This document shows, in pieces, positions 1-7,688 of a DNA stretch of 64,000 nucleotides. How positions within the stretch are numbered: position 1 is the first letter of the stretch; each line of letters begins with the position of its first letter. The stretch is from assembly GCF_036541405.1 (NCBI RefSeq), contig NZ_JAZHFS010000005.1, positions 124,001 to 188,000 on the forward strand, given 5' to 3'. The position numbers and the translations under genes were made by a program. The notes beneath the pieces are model-generated. The model worked only from the letters and a program-made list of their open reading frames with translations, did no database searches and was not told where the DNA came from. This stretch comes from Clostridium_AD frigoriphilum (GTDB taxonomy: Bacteria; Bacillota; Clostridia; Clostridiales; Clostridiaceae).

Positions 1-1
1 T

Positions 2-676
2 CCTGGAATAAGAGTTGTAGTTTTCTTTCAAGGTTGTAAATTGAGATGTGCCTACTGCCATAATCCCGACACTTGGCAGTTGAGTGGTGGTACAGAAATG
101 ACGCCTGATGAAATTGTTAAAAAAATAGTTCGTTTCAAACCATACTTTAACAGATCTTGCGGCGGGGTTACTTTCTCTGGTGGCGATCCACTGCTTCAAA
201 GCGAATTTCTACTAGAGTGTTTAAAATTATGTAAGATAAATGGCATTCATACAGCTCTCGATACTGCTGGTTTTGGTGATGGTAATTACGACGAAATATT
301 AAAGTACACAGATTTAGTACTTTTAGATATAAAACAAACAACAGGTAAAGGTTATGTTGCACTAACTGGAAAAGATGCTACAGATGTTAATATATTTTTA
401 GAATCTCTTCGAAAATCAAAATCAAGAGTTTGGGTAAGACACGTTGTTGTTCCTGGTATTACCGATTCAGAGGAACATATAACAAAACTTGCTAAAATTA
501 TTAATGAAGAAGTACCTAATTTAGATAAAGTAGAACTTCTTTCATATCATGTTTTAGGAGTTAGTAAATACGAAGAGTTATCTATACCTTATAAACTTAA
601 AGGGGTAGATGCAATGGATAAAGATAAAACTAAAAAACTCCAAATATTAATTGATAGTTTGCTTAATATCAAATAA
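2..676 (+). CDS. pflA: Pyruvate formate-lyase activating enzyme, 5' end cut by window
   Basis: Radical SAM activase that puts the glycyl radical on pyruvate formate-lyase, a cytosolic step of anaerobic pyruvate use. The frame is open from the first bases, and the first visible codons read GCKLRCAYCHNPDTW, which carries the CxxxCxxC motif for the 4Fe-4S cluster. The true start therefore lies outside the window; an internal TTG at 41 would cut through this motif. The next conserved block, GGVTFSGGDPLLQ, is the SAM-binding GGE-like motif of this family. The C-terminal block (ELLSYHVLGVSKYEEL) is also typical of PflA. The pfl structural gene is not visible and should lie upstream. The exact glycyl-radical partner is inferred from family resemblance. 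Confidence 0.93.
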   Translation, partial: PGIRVVVFFQGCKLRCAYCHNPDTWQLSGGTEMTPDEIVKKIVRFKPYFNRSCGGVTFSGGDPLLQSEFLLECLKLCKINGIHTALDTAGFGDGNYDEILKYTDLVLLDIKQTTGKGYVALTGKDATDVNIFLESLRKSKSRVWVRHVVVPGITDSEEHITKLAKIINEEVPNLDKVELLSYHVLGVSKYEELSIPYKLKGVDAMDKDKTKKLQILIDSLLNIK

Positions 677-687
677 TAGGGTGCATC

Positions 688-936
688 CATATGAAACTTC
701 TCTCCTGCGTGACCTGAAATAAGAGTTTGAAACATGAAAATTCATTAAGGTATTCTAATCTTTTGCTCATATGAAATTCTCTAACAGCTCACATTCGGCT
801 TACAGCCAGTTCGCTTAGACTTCCTTTCAGGAAGTCTTACGAGAATTTTATATTTGCAAAAGAAGAATTTCTAAATGAATTTTCAATTGTTTCTGCTCTT
901 CTTATTTCCGGTCACTTCCGGTGAAAGTTCATATTG
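688..936. repeat. Long imperfect inverted repeat
   Basis: The two halves of this stretch are imperfect reverse complements. For example TGAATTTTCA near 880 answers TGAAAATTCA near 735, and GGTCAC near 910 answers GTGACC near 710. The centre holds a perfect hairpin, AGACTTCC-TTTCA-GGAAGTCT, at 817-837. No gene is visible. It looks like a decayed palindromic (MITE-like) element. I do not recognise the family. Confidence 0.6.
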
Positions 937-1110
937 TTATATATTTGAACTGAAATATTTTTAAAATCAACCTCTTACAAAAGAAGAATTACTAAATCAA
1001 CTTTCAATGTTTATGCTCTTCTTGTTACAAGCCACTTCTGGAGAAAATTCATACTATATCACATTTACATTAAAATATTTCTACGATCAACCTCTTACAA
1101 AAGAAGAAAG
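855..1110. repeat. Degenerate ~120-bp direct repeats
   Basis: The word CAAAAGAAGAA recurs at about 857, 978 and 1098, giving a period of 120-121 bases. The first two units align along their length, for example TGCTCTTCTT then CACTTC then TTCATA. The second unit reads as an open frame but the first is broken, so an old coding remnant is possible. I could not assign it to a protein family. Confidence 0.5.
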
Positions 1111-1159
1111 GCATGTCCCAAGATGATTTTATAATCATTTTTGGATATGCCTTTTCTTC
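1101..1159. terminator. Terminator-like palindrome
   Basis: GAAAGGCATGTCCCAAGATGATT is answered by AATCATTTTTGGATATGCCTTTTC, giving a stem of more than 20 pairs with few mismatches and a short loop. It closes the repeat block and could end transcripts from either side, or be the terminal inverted repeat of the decayed element. Confidence 0.5.
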
Positions 1160-1344
1160 GGTTCAACTATAACCTTTGTTATATTGTATGCTATTTGTGC
1201 TTAAATTTATATTTATCAACTATGGTTTCACTAGTAAAATGGATGCTACCTCAATTATCCAAAACACTAATGATTATGAAAATTTATTAGTTATTAAACT
1301 CCTAGAAGAAAATCCTAGGAAACGTTCTAAAATTTTAAGATGCT

Positions 1345-1959
1345 TTAACCAACTTTTTTTACTAGATAACCATCAAGATATCTAGTTATGATTCTTGATA
1401 CTACGGACTCTATATCCATAGAGCCATTGCAAAGACACCACTCAAAGACAGATCCTTTGATGATTGTACACAAGTCTTTACAGACCATATGTAGATCTGT
1501 TCCCTCCACTATCAGTTCCAGCTTGTAAGCCTTCTCCATTTCATCTTCGCTTTTTGCCAGGATGGAATTCATCTGGAACTTTCCATCAGTTTCTGTCATG
1601 TACGCAGACAATGCCAAGTTATTATTGGAATAGAAGCTCTTCATAAATGGAAGCCCAAGTTCCCGATAATGATTGATCAAGGTCATATAAAGCTCGATGA
1701 TTCTGCCAGTAATATTGTTTTCAGGTGACCTAAGGTCCGCATCATAAAAGCCTTCAGATACGAAACAAAACATAAGATCATCCTTGTTCTGAAAATAATA
1801 ATAGAAAGTCCCGACTGCAATGCCCGCTTTCGCGCACACATTCCGCACAGTAACCATTTCAACACCTTTTTCTTTTAGAAGTTGAACGGTAGCTTCCAAT
1901 ATTTTTGATTTATTCTCTATTCTGTTTAATTTCTGCTTTATGATTCTTTCATTAGCCAT
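1345..1959 (-). CDS. TetR/AcrR family transcriptional regulator
   Basis: A 204-residue repressor. The N-terminal 60 residues are a TetR helix-turn-helix: ILEATVQLLKEKGVEMVTVRNVCAKAGIAVGTFYYYF contains the conserved G-hydrophobic-TFYYYF recognition helix. The remaining helical domain should bind a small ligand, which is unknown. GGAGATGGAAT precedes the ATG. It lies 123 bases downstream of a flavin oxidoreductase on the same strand and shares its higher G+C, so it is probably the local regulator of that enzyme. The palindromes at 4091-4157 around the oxidoreductase promoter are the likely target (inference). The family call is firm; the target is not proven. Confidence 0.88.
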   Translation of the reverse strand: MANERIIKQKLNRIENKSKILEATVQLLKEKGVEMVTVRNVCAKAGIAVGTFYYYFQNKDDLMFCFVSEGFYDADLRSPENNITGRIIELYMTLINHYRELGLPFMKSFYSNNNLALSAYMTETDGKFQMNSILAKSEDEMEKAYKLELIVEGTDLHMVCKDLCTIIKGSVFEWCLCNGSMDIESVVSRIITRYLDGYLVKKVG

Positions 1960-2082
1960 ATTCCATCTCCATAAGTGCTTTATAATTTTATATTATACAG
2001 TCATTTTCTGATTTCTTCAACCGTATATATCAAAGTATTGTGGCATCACCTCATAATAAATATTGTTGTTTATTTTTGAGTG

Positions 2083-4062
2083 TCAGATTTTCAGTGCCGT
2101 AAAGAATCCTGACTCTATTGCTTTCTGAATGTTGGCCGTTGAAACGGCATCACCTACCATATAGTATTCCTGGAATTTCGCTTTCAGACTGTCCTCCAGA
2201 TAGCGTACTGGTTTTGTTCCAAATGCTAGCACTAAAGTATCAAAAGATAATTCCTTAGTCTCGTTATTGTTAATATCCAAAGCCGTAAGCTTATTATTTT
2301 CTACTTTCTGAATCTTGTGACTGGTGTAAACTTCGATTCCGGACTTTGCAATAATAGGAAGGATCGTAAGTCGCGTCAGAGGTTCCTCATTCATTGCCAG
2401 TTCTGGAAGCAGTTCTACGACGCCTACTTCCATCCCTTTCTCTCTAAGGTAATGGGCAGTTTCTATACCTATCTGACCGCCACCTGCGACCAGTACCCTG
2501 CCTGTAGCTTCAGATTTTCCAATAAGTACATCGTCAGCAGTCACTATATTCTCTCTTAGGGAAAGACCCGGAATTTTCGGAATCACCGGTTGGCCTCCAG
2601 TAGCAAGAACAACTGCATCTGCCTGAAGAGATGCAATTTTCTCTTCTGTCATCTTATAATTAAAATGAATTGTTAAATTTTCTATTTTAGAGAACTGTGC
2701 ATTGTAGAAGCGTTGAATATTCGCTAATACGCTCTTTCCAGGAGGACACATAGCAGCCTTGATCTGGCCTCCGCATAATTCTCCTGACTTTTCATATAAA
2801 TCAACACAATGGCCGCGCATTGCAAGCATGTATGAAACCTCCAGTCCTGCAGGGCCTGCACCAATAACAACAACATGTTTCTTCTTTGCTGCCATTGGAA
2901 TGCCATCGCCATATTTTAATTCTCGACCTACTGTCGGATTCAATGTACAGCGAATCGTCAGATTGTTGAAGATACGGTTTCCGATACAATGGTTACATGA
3001 AACACATCTTCTAATACCTTCCTGATCGCCAGCTTTTATCTTATTTACCCAATCCGGTTCAGCAATCCATGCACGGGACAAGGAAACAAAATCTGCCTTT
3101 CCATCTGCAAGCACCTGCTCAGCAAGTTCAGGATCCTGCAGTCTACCTTGAGCGATTACAGGAATACTCACTGCATTCTTAATGGCTTCTGCCAGAGGTA
3201 CTAAACAACCTTTTTCATGATATATGGTCGGACAGATAAGTGGCATGGTCATGAACAAACCTGCTCCGCAATCGATAGCCGCTACTCCTGCCTTCTCAAG
3301 CATCTTTGCAAGTTCGACGGTCTCTTCCACTCCTCTACCAGCTTCACCGATATATTCATCAATTGCCATTCTTACAACAATCGGAAAATCATCTCCAACA
3401 TTCTTCTTACATGAAGCAACCAGTTCAAGAAGAAAACGAGCGCTATTCTCCAAGCTTCCGCCGTATTCATCATCCCTGTTATTAAAATATGGTGAAAGGA
3501 ATTCAGCTATCAGATAACCGCAATGTGCATGAATATAGAATGCATCAAAGCCGGCAATCTTGGCACGTCTTGCACATAAACCAAAGACCTCGACAGACTT
3601 CTTAATTTCATCTACAGTCAGCTTTCTTACTTTTTTCTGTGCTACAGGACACTGAATCTCACTTGGACCTACATTAGGGATATCATAGACACCCTCTGAG
3701 CCACTATCATATGGTGTCCCAAGAGCCTGTGCACCACCGCCCGGTGAAACTAATGGAGCAATCTTGGCTCCTTCTAGATGTACAGCTTCTGTCAACTCGC
3801 AAAGCATTGGAATGTAGGCATTGTCGTCAAGACGTAGTGATCTTGGATATGGATCAATAGGGTCAAGCTTTGTATTTCCCGCTATCTGATGCGTAACGAT
3901 AAGGCCTACTCCACCTTTTGCCCTTCTGACATAATAATCAATTTCACGCTGAGTAACTTGGCCATCAGAAGTAGCAAAATGCGTTTCTGTTGGCCCCATG
4001 ATGACATGATTACGAAGTGTCATATTACCGATCTTACCTGGTTCAAGTAAATGTTTAAACAT
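2083..4062 (-). CDS. NADH:flavin oxidoreductase / 2-enoate reductase-like
   Basis: A 659-residue flavoenzyme of the 2,4-dienoyl-CoA reductase / 2-enoate reductase / BaiCD type. Residues 1-370 form an old-yellow-enzyme TIM barrel binding FMN. Cysteines in RCVSCNHCIGNRI and RCTLNP follow and should ligate a 4Fe-4S cluster. A C-terminal FAD/NAD(P) part has VVIGAGPAGLE and a second nucleotide site, LVAGGGQIGIE. It should pass electrons from NAD(P)H to an activated C=C bond; the substrate cannot be read from sequence. Length matches FldZ/BaiCD-like proteins. AAGGAGG sits before the ATG. G+C is clearly above the neighbours (29 G/C in 2401-2460 against 21 in 5281-5340), suggesting transfer. It is probably controlled by the TetR protein encoded next to it. 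Confidence 0.88.
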   Translation of the reverse strand: MFKHLLEPGKIGNMTLRNHVIMGPTETHFATSDGQVTQREIDYYVRRAKGGVGLIVTHQIAGNTKLDPIDPYPRSLRLDDNAYIPMLCELTEAVHLEGAKIAPLVSPGGGAQALGTPYDSGSEGVYDIPNVGPSEIQCPVAQKKVRKLTVDEIKKSVEVFGLCARRAKIAGFDAFYIHAHCGYLIAEFLSPYFNNRDDEYGGSLENSARFLLELVASCKKNVGDDFPIVVRMAIDEYIGEAGRGVEETVELAKMLEKAGVAAIDCGAGLFMTMPLICPTIYHEKGCLVPLAEAIKNAVSIPVIAQGRLQDPELAEQVLADGKADFVSLSRAWIAEPDWVNKIKAGDQEGIRRCVSCNHCIGNRIFNNLTIRCTLNPTVGRELKYGDGIPMAAKKKHVVVIGAGPAGLEVSYMLAMRGHCVDLYEKSGELCGGQIKAAMCPPGKSVLANIQRFYNAQFSKIENLTIHFNYKMTEEKIASLQADAVVLATGGQPVIPKIPGLSLRENIVTADDVLIGKSEATGRVLVAGGGQIGIETAHYLREKGMEVGVVELLPELAMNEEPLTRLTILPIIAKSGIEVYTSHKIQKVENNKLTALDINNNETKELSFDTLVLAFGTKPVRYLEDSLKAKFQEYYMVGDAVSTANIQKAIESGFFTALKI

Positions 4063-4090
4063 GTTTTAGCCTCCTTATTTTTATTTTTTC

Positions 4091-4157
4091 GAACGTGTTC
4101 TAATAATATCGTATTAGTAATATTATATATTGTCAATATATTAGAACATATTCTAAT
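4091..4157 (-). promoter_or_regulatory. Promoter with two TetR-type palindromes
   Basis: On the minus strand TTGACA (4131-4136) and TACGAT (4108-4113) are separated by 17 bases. ATTAGAACATATTCTAAT (4140-4157) lies just upstream of the -35, and GAACGTGTTC (4091-4100) just downstream of the -10. Paired palindromes flanking a promoter are what a TetR repressor would use. Confidence 0.6.
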
Positions 4158-4255
4158 AGTACTGAGAAGTTTTTATTAACCACTTACTGTATAGATCTCA
4201 TAAGCCTTATATAATCTATTTGTGCATCATATCACTTTTATTCATTTATAAAGTA

Positions 4256-4281
4256 AAAAGCTAAAGGAAGCATCCTTTAGC
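4256..4281 (-). terminator. Rho-independent terminator
   Basis: Perfect 9-bp stem GCTAAAGGA/TCCTTTAGC with a 4-base loop, followed on the minus strand by TTTTT. It ends the MBL-fold hydrolase transcript. Confidence 0.75.
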
Positions 4282-4364
4282 CTATATCCCTAATTCAGAA
4301 TATGTAGTTTTTAAAGCTTTAAAATTCATTTAAATACTATATTAAATCATCTCCTGTGTCACAA

Positions 4365-4408
4365 AATAGCTTTATATCAAAACAAATTTATTAGGACATA
4401 AAGCTATT
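4365..4408. repeat. Perfect 11-bp inverted repeat
   Basis: AATAGCTTTAT and ATAAAGCTATT are separated by 22 bases, just 3' of the MBL-fold gene. It could be a second, weaker transcript end. No function can be assigned. Confidence 0.35.
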
Positions 4409-4424
4409 ATAATACCATGTAACT

Positions 4425-5051
4425 TCAATCATATTTTGTATTTTTCAAACGTCTTACTGTTGTTGTCTTACCATGTCCTGGATAAAGTACAGTGTCTTCC
4501 GGCATCGTTAAAATTTTATGTTTAACTTCACTAATCAATGTAACTAAATCTCCACCATAATAATCGCTTATACCTATCTCACCATTATAAATACTATCTC
4601 CTACAAATGCTGCTTTTTCATTTTCACTATAAAAAACTACCCCATCTAAAGTATGTCCTGCCACATAAATAACTCTTAATACTATTTCAGAATTAGCTTC
4701 TAATTTAATTAACTCATTATTTTTCATGTAATTTGTTGCTTCTATAGTAATATTTTGTCCACAACTAGATGATAAATTCCATATTGTGTTTTGGATATAT
4801 TTTTTACCATCTTCATGTACATAAACTGGTATATTTAGCGCCTCACTTATTTCTTTTACTGCACCAATGTGATCAAAATGGCCATGTGTTATAAGAATTT
4901 TTTCAATTATTAAATTATTTTCTCTTATATAATTTAATAATTTACTAGCTTCTGCACCTGGATCAATTAGAAATCCATGATTACTTTCACTATCTATTAA
5001 AAAATATGAATTTGTTGTAAAAACACCTGTTACTGGTAATTCTATAATCAT
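4425..5051 (-). CDS. MBL-fold metallo-hydrolase (glyoxalase II-like)
   Basis: A 208-residue cytosolic metallo-beta-lactamase-fold hydrolase. The metal ligands are visible in order: THGHFDHIG near residue 57, AGHT near 133, GDS near 152 and PGHG near 194. These match the hydroxyacylglutathione-hydrolase-like branch that binds two metals and cleaves thioesters or related bonds. The length is that of the short stand-alone family. AAGGAGCATATAA precedes the ATG. It follows a DsbA-like oxidoreductase by 66 bases on the same strand, so both may form a thiol-related operon under the HxlR regulator opposite. The substrate is unknown; glutathione is not typical of clostridia, so a low-molecular-weight thiol or other thioester is possible. 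Confidence 0.85.
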   Translation of the reverse strand: MIIELPVTGVFTTNSYFLIDSESNHGFLIDPGAEASKLLNYIRENNLIIEKILITHGHFDHIGAVKEISEALNIPVYVHEDGKKYIQNTIWNLSSSCGQNITIEATNYMKNNELIKLEANSEIVLRVIYVAGHTLDGVVFYSENEKAAFVGDSIYNGEIGISDYYGGDLVTLISEVKHKILTMPEDTVLYPGHGKTTTVRRLKNTKYD

Positions 5052-5117
5052 TTATATGCTCCTTATAAATCATAGATTATGAGCTTTATTATTAAAAATA
5101 ACAGTAATAGATAAGTA

Positions 5118-5834
5118 CTATTTATTATTTGGAATACTACAGCCGTCACTATTACAAACCCTACCGTCTAAATTATCATCTTCTACATTTTCCAATGTTT
5201 TTTCTTCTTGTAATGCTTTTTCAATAGCCTTTTTAAATACTATTGATGATTGGGCACCTGAAATTGAATATTTTTCGTTAATCAAAAAGAATGGAACTGC
5301 TTGTATTCCAAGTTTACCAGCTTCATATTCGTCATTACGAACATCCTGTGCAAACTTTTTACCATTTAATATATCTTCTACTTCTAATTTATCTAAACCA
5401 AATTCAATAGCAATATCAGTTAATACCTTATGATCACTCATTTGTTTATTTTCAGTAAAATATGCATGTAATAATTTTTCTGAAATTTCTATTCCTTTTC
5501 CTTTAGTTTCTGCATATTTTGCAATACGATGAGCATCAAATGTATTTGTATACTGTACTGTATCATAATTAAAATCTAGTCCAACGCTTTTAGCATATTC
5601 AGTTATACTATCTATCATCTGCTGTGCTTTTTCACTACTCATACGATATTTTGCTGAAATTCTTTCTCTCGTATTTGTTGTTATTTTATAGCTGGCACTT
5701 GGGTCTAGTTCAAAACTTTTAAAACTAATCTCTATATCTTTTCTATCCCGAAAATTTTCTAAAGCCTTTTCTAACCTATGTTTTCCGATATAACAGTATG
5801 GACATGCATAATCTGACCATATTTCTATTTTCAT
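5118..5834 (-). CDS. DsbA family oxidoreductase, FrnE-like
   Basis: A 238-residue thioredoxin-fold protein of the FrnE / 2-hydroxychromene-2-carboxylate isomerase subfamily. It opens with KIEIWSDYACPYCYIGK, which has a CPYC redox motif near residue 11, and has a helical insert with AHRIAKYAETKGKG. A cis-proline motif follows (GIQAVPFFLINE). There is no signal peptide, so it acts in the cytosol. The C-terminal tail carries two extra cysteines (VCNSDGC), a feature seen in some FrnE proteins. The gene diverges from an HxlR regulator across a palindrome at 5969-5990. It probably handles disulfide or electrophile stress; the specific substrate is not known. Confidence 0.87.
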   Translation of the reverse strand: MKIEIWSDYACPYCYIGKHRLEKALENFRDRKDIEISFKSFELDPSASYKITTNTRERISAKYRMSSEKAQQMIDSITEYAKSVGLDFNYDTVQYTNTFDAHRIAKYAETKGKGIEISEKLLHAYFTENKQMSDHKVLTDIAIEFGLDKLEVEDILNGKKFAQDVRNDEYEAGKLGIQAVPFFLINEKYSISGAQSSIVFKKAIEKALQEEKTLENVEDDNLDGRVCNSDGCSIPNNK

Positions 5835-5968
5835 TTATAAACACCACTTTCGATTAAATATTTTTTTTATAAATGTACATCTATTAATATTAACTCGAGT
5901 TAAATCTTACTTGCAAATTAAATTATATACATATATTCATATCTAACAAGTACGCAATAAAATTATAG

Positions 5969-5990
5969 ATACTATAATAAAATATAGTAT
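5969..5990. promoter_or_regulatory. Candidate HxlR operator
   Basis: ATACTATA and TATAGTAT form a perfect 8-bp inverted repeat around a 6-base spacer, centred between the divergent dsbA-like and hxlR genes. HxlR dimers usually bind such sites in their own intergenic region. Assignment is by position. Confidence 0.45.
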
Positions 5991-6051
5991 TGTGTATTTA
6001 TCTGTATTATAATAGGTATCAAAATTATATATTAAAGGGGAGTTGATTAGA

Positions 6052-6390
6052 TTGAGCGAAGACAAATTCTTACTTCCAGATTGTCCACTTGAATATGCAA
6101 CTAATATTATGGGTGGAAAATGGAAAATAAGACTTATATGGGAATTATACGAAGCAGACTATGTTAGATTTAATCAATTAAAACGGCAATTAAATGGTAT
6201 TACAGATATGATGTTATCTAAAATTTTAAAAGAACTAGTAAAAGAAGATATAGTTAAAAGGGTTCAATATAATGAAATTCCTCCACATGTGGAATATTCA
6301 TTAACTCCAAATGGCTTAAATTTAGTGAATGCATTAAATGAAGTTATAAAATGGTCAAAAGGAACACATAAAGTCAGTAATTTAAAATAA
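6052..6390 (+). CDS. HxlR family transcriptional regulator
   Basis: A 112-residue winged-helix regulator. The N terminus reads LPDCPLEYATNIMGGKWKI, the HxlR signature with the conserved cysteine that in several members senses electrophiles or disulfide stress. The recognition region is QLNGITDMMLSKILKELV and the wing ends in PPHVEYSLTPNG. TTG at 6052 is chosen because AAAGGGGAG ends 9 bases before it; a TTG at 6043 would touch the binding site. It is divergent from the DsbA-like and MBL-fold genes, which are its likely targets. Cys near residue 9 being the sensor is inferred from the family. Confidence 0.88.
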   Translation: MSEDKFLLPDCPLEYATNIMGGKWKIRLIWELYEADYVRFNQLKRQLNGITDMMLSKILKELVKEDIVKRVQYNEIPPHVEYSLTPNGLNLVNALNEVIKWSKGTHKVSNLK

Positions 6391-6396
6391 CTATAT

Positions 6397-6699
6397 TTAT
6401 GAATATATACTAGACTTAAATCCTTCAAGTACATAATTTATCAAGGTTTCTACAAAGGTACTATCTATTACTTCTCCAGTTATCATTAATCTATAGAATA
6501 CAGGTCCCCAAATTAAATCAATGTTTACCTCTATATTCAGATCTTTTCTCAATTCTCCTCTTGAAATTCCACGTTCTAAAATTTGTTTTGAAATATTTCG
6601 GCGAGGCTTAAAATATACTGTACGATATGCCTCAGCTACCTTTGGATCAGATTATCCTTCTTCTATTATTTCATTAAATACATTTCCTTCCTTGCTCAT
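6397..6699 (-). pseudogene. TetR regulator remnant, C-terminal half only
   Basis: Reading 6699 to 6397 on the minus strand gives an in-frame TGA-free but TAA-interrupted peptide. After the stop comes DPKVAEAYRTVYFKPRR, then ILERGISRGELRKDLN and IWGPVFYRLMITGEVID. This is the C-terminal ligand domain of a TetR subfamily with the RGELR and GPxFYRL blocks. The N-terminal DNA-binding half is missing and the TAA falls after 15 codons, so the gene is dead. It sits between hxlR and a nitroreductase whose upstream palindrome at 6730 it may once have bound. It is not simply a copy of the intact TetR at 1345-1959, whose C-terminal half differs. Confidence 0.75.
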
Positions 6700-6729
6700 T
6701 AGGAACGTTTAGTATACTATATAATTATA

Positions 6730-6752
6730 GAACACGTTCGGTTTTATTCGAA
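6730..6752 (+). promoter_or_regulatory. TetR-type operator upstream of nitroreductase
   Basis: GAACACGTTC (6730-6739) is a palindrome, and GTTCG/CGAAC (6736-6752) forms a second overlapping one. The core AGAACACGTTCG also occurs, reverse complemented, at 4090-4101 in the oxidoreductase promoter. This suggests a shared regulator. Confidence 0.5.
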
Positions 6753-6842
6753 CTACTTTATTAGTTTAAATAAAAAGTTAAATATAAGAAGGAAAAATAT
6801 TCACTAAATTTTATCAGATATTATGCAAGGAGGAATAAAAAA

Positions 6843-7652
6843 ATGAATTTAATAACTGTAGATCAAGAGAAATGTATCAAATGTGGAATTTGTGCAAATG
6901 AATGTCCTGAACAGATATTAAGAATTGGAGAAAATGGTCCAGAAGCTATTTCCGAAAAATGTATTGCCTGTGGACATTGTGTAGCTGTTTGTCCTAAAAA
7001 AGCTATTAATAATGTAAAATCGCCATTAGTCAATCAAAAAAATGCAAAAGAATTTCCAAAATTAAGTCCTGAAGAAGCAGAAAACTTTCTTCGTTCAAGA
7101 CGTGCTATTCGATCTTATAAAGAAACTCCTGTCCCAAGAGAAAAATTAACGGATCTGGTTAATATCGCACATTTCGCTCCTACTGGACATAATTTGCAAG
7201 GTATATCTTATATGATCATAGATGATAGAAATATACTTGATAAAGCTGTTGAACTTATTGCTAAGGAATTTGAACATGATAAATTATTAAGTGAGATATA
7301 TGATAGCTATATTAAATCTTTTCGTAATGAAGGAATTGATGCTATTTTGAGAGGGGCACCTTGCCTTGTTCTAGCAACCGCTGACGTAGATTTTCCACGA
7401 GGAAGAGAAAATTCTATTTTTTCATTAGCATATATGGAACTATATGCCCCAACACTTGGATTGGGATCGTGTTGGGCTGGAGTATTTGAAAAGATTGCAC
7501 TTAAAGATAATTCGCCTATGCTTAAATTACTTAATATTCCTAAAGGCAAAAAAATAACAGGTGCCGTTATGGTTGGATACCCAAAATATAGTTATCCAAG
7601 GTTAGTAGATAGAAATCCATTGCAAGTTACTTTTTATGAATCCAATATCTAA
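6843..7652 (+). CDS. Ferredoxin-fused nitroreductase
   Basis: A 269-residue flavoprotein. Residues 1-60 are a 2x[4Fe-4S] ferredoxin domain with CIKCGICANECPEQ and CIACGHCVAVCPKKA. Residues 75-269 are a nitroreductase FMN domain starting SRRAIRSYKETPVPRE and including FAPTGHNLQG and LGLGSCWAG. The fusion lets ferredoxin-like centres feed the FMN directly, a common clostridial arrangement. Likely activity is reduction of nitro compounds, quinones or flavin; the real substrate is unknown. AGGAGG lies 8 bases before the ATG. It is followed after 36 bases by an SDR gene on the same strand. Its promoter region carries the TetR-like palindrome, while the adjacent tetR is broken. Confidence 0.92.
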   Translation: MNLITVDQEKCIKCGICANECPEQILRIGENGPEAISEKCIACGHCVAVCPKKAINNVKSPLVNQKNAKEFPKLSPEEAENFLRSRRAIRSYKETPVPREKLTDLVNIAHFAPTGHNLQGISYMIIDDRNILDKAVELIAKEFEHDKLLSEIYDSYIKSFRNEGIDAILRGAPCLVLATADVDFPRGRENSIFSLAYMELYAPTLGLGSCWAGVFEKIALKDNSPMLKLLNIPKGKKITGAVMVGYPKYSYPRLVDRNPLQVTFYESNI

Positions 7653-7688
7653 TATTTGAATTTGTAAATCAATTATAAAGGAGAGAAA

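Noticed and set aside
688..1159. CRISPR array
   Set aside because: Repeats are about 120 bases, degenerate and palindromic, with no constant short repeats or spacers.
1176..1385. 69-codon plus-strand frame overlapping the tetR end
   Set aside because: No ribosome binding site, A+T-rich composition like non-coding DNA, and overlap with the well-supported tetR 3' end.
6521..6712. 63-codon plus-strand frame
   Set aside because: Antisense of the decayed TetR remnant, whose minus-strand reading matches a known family.
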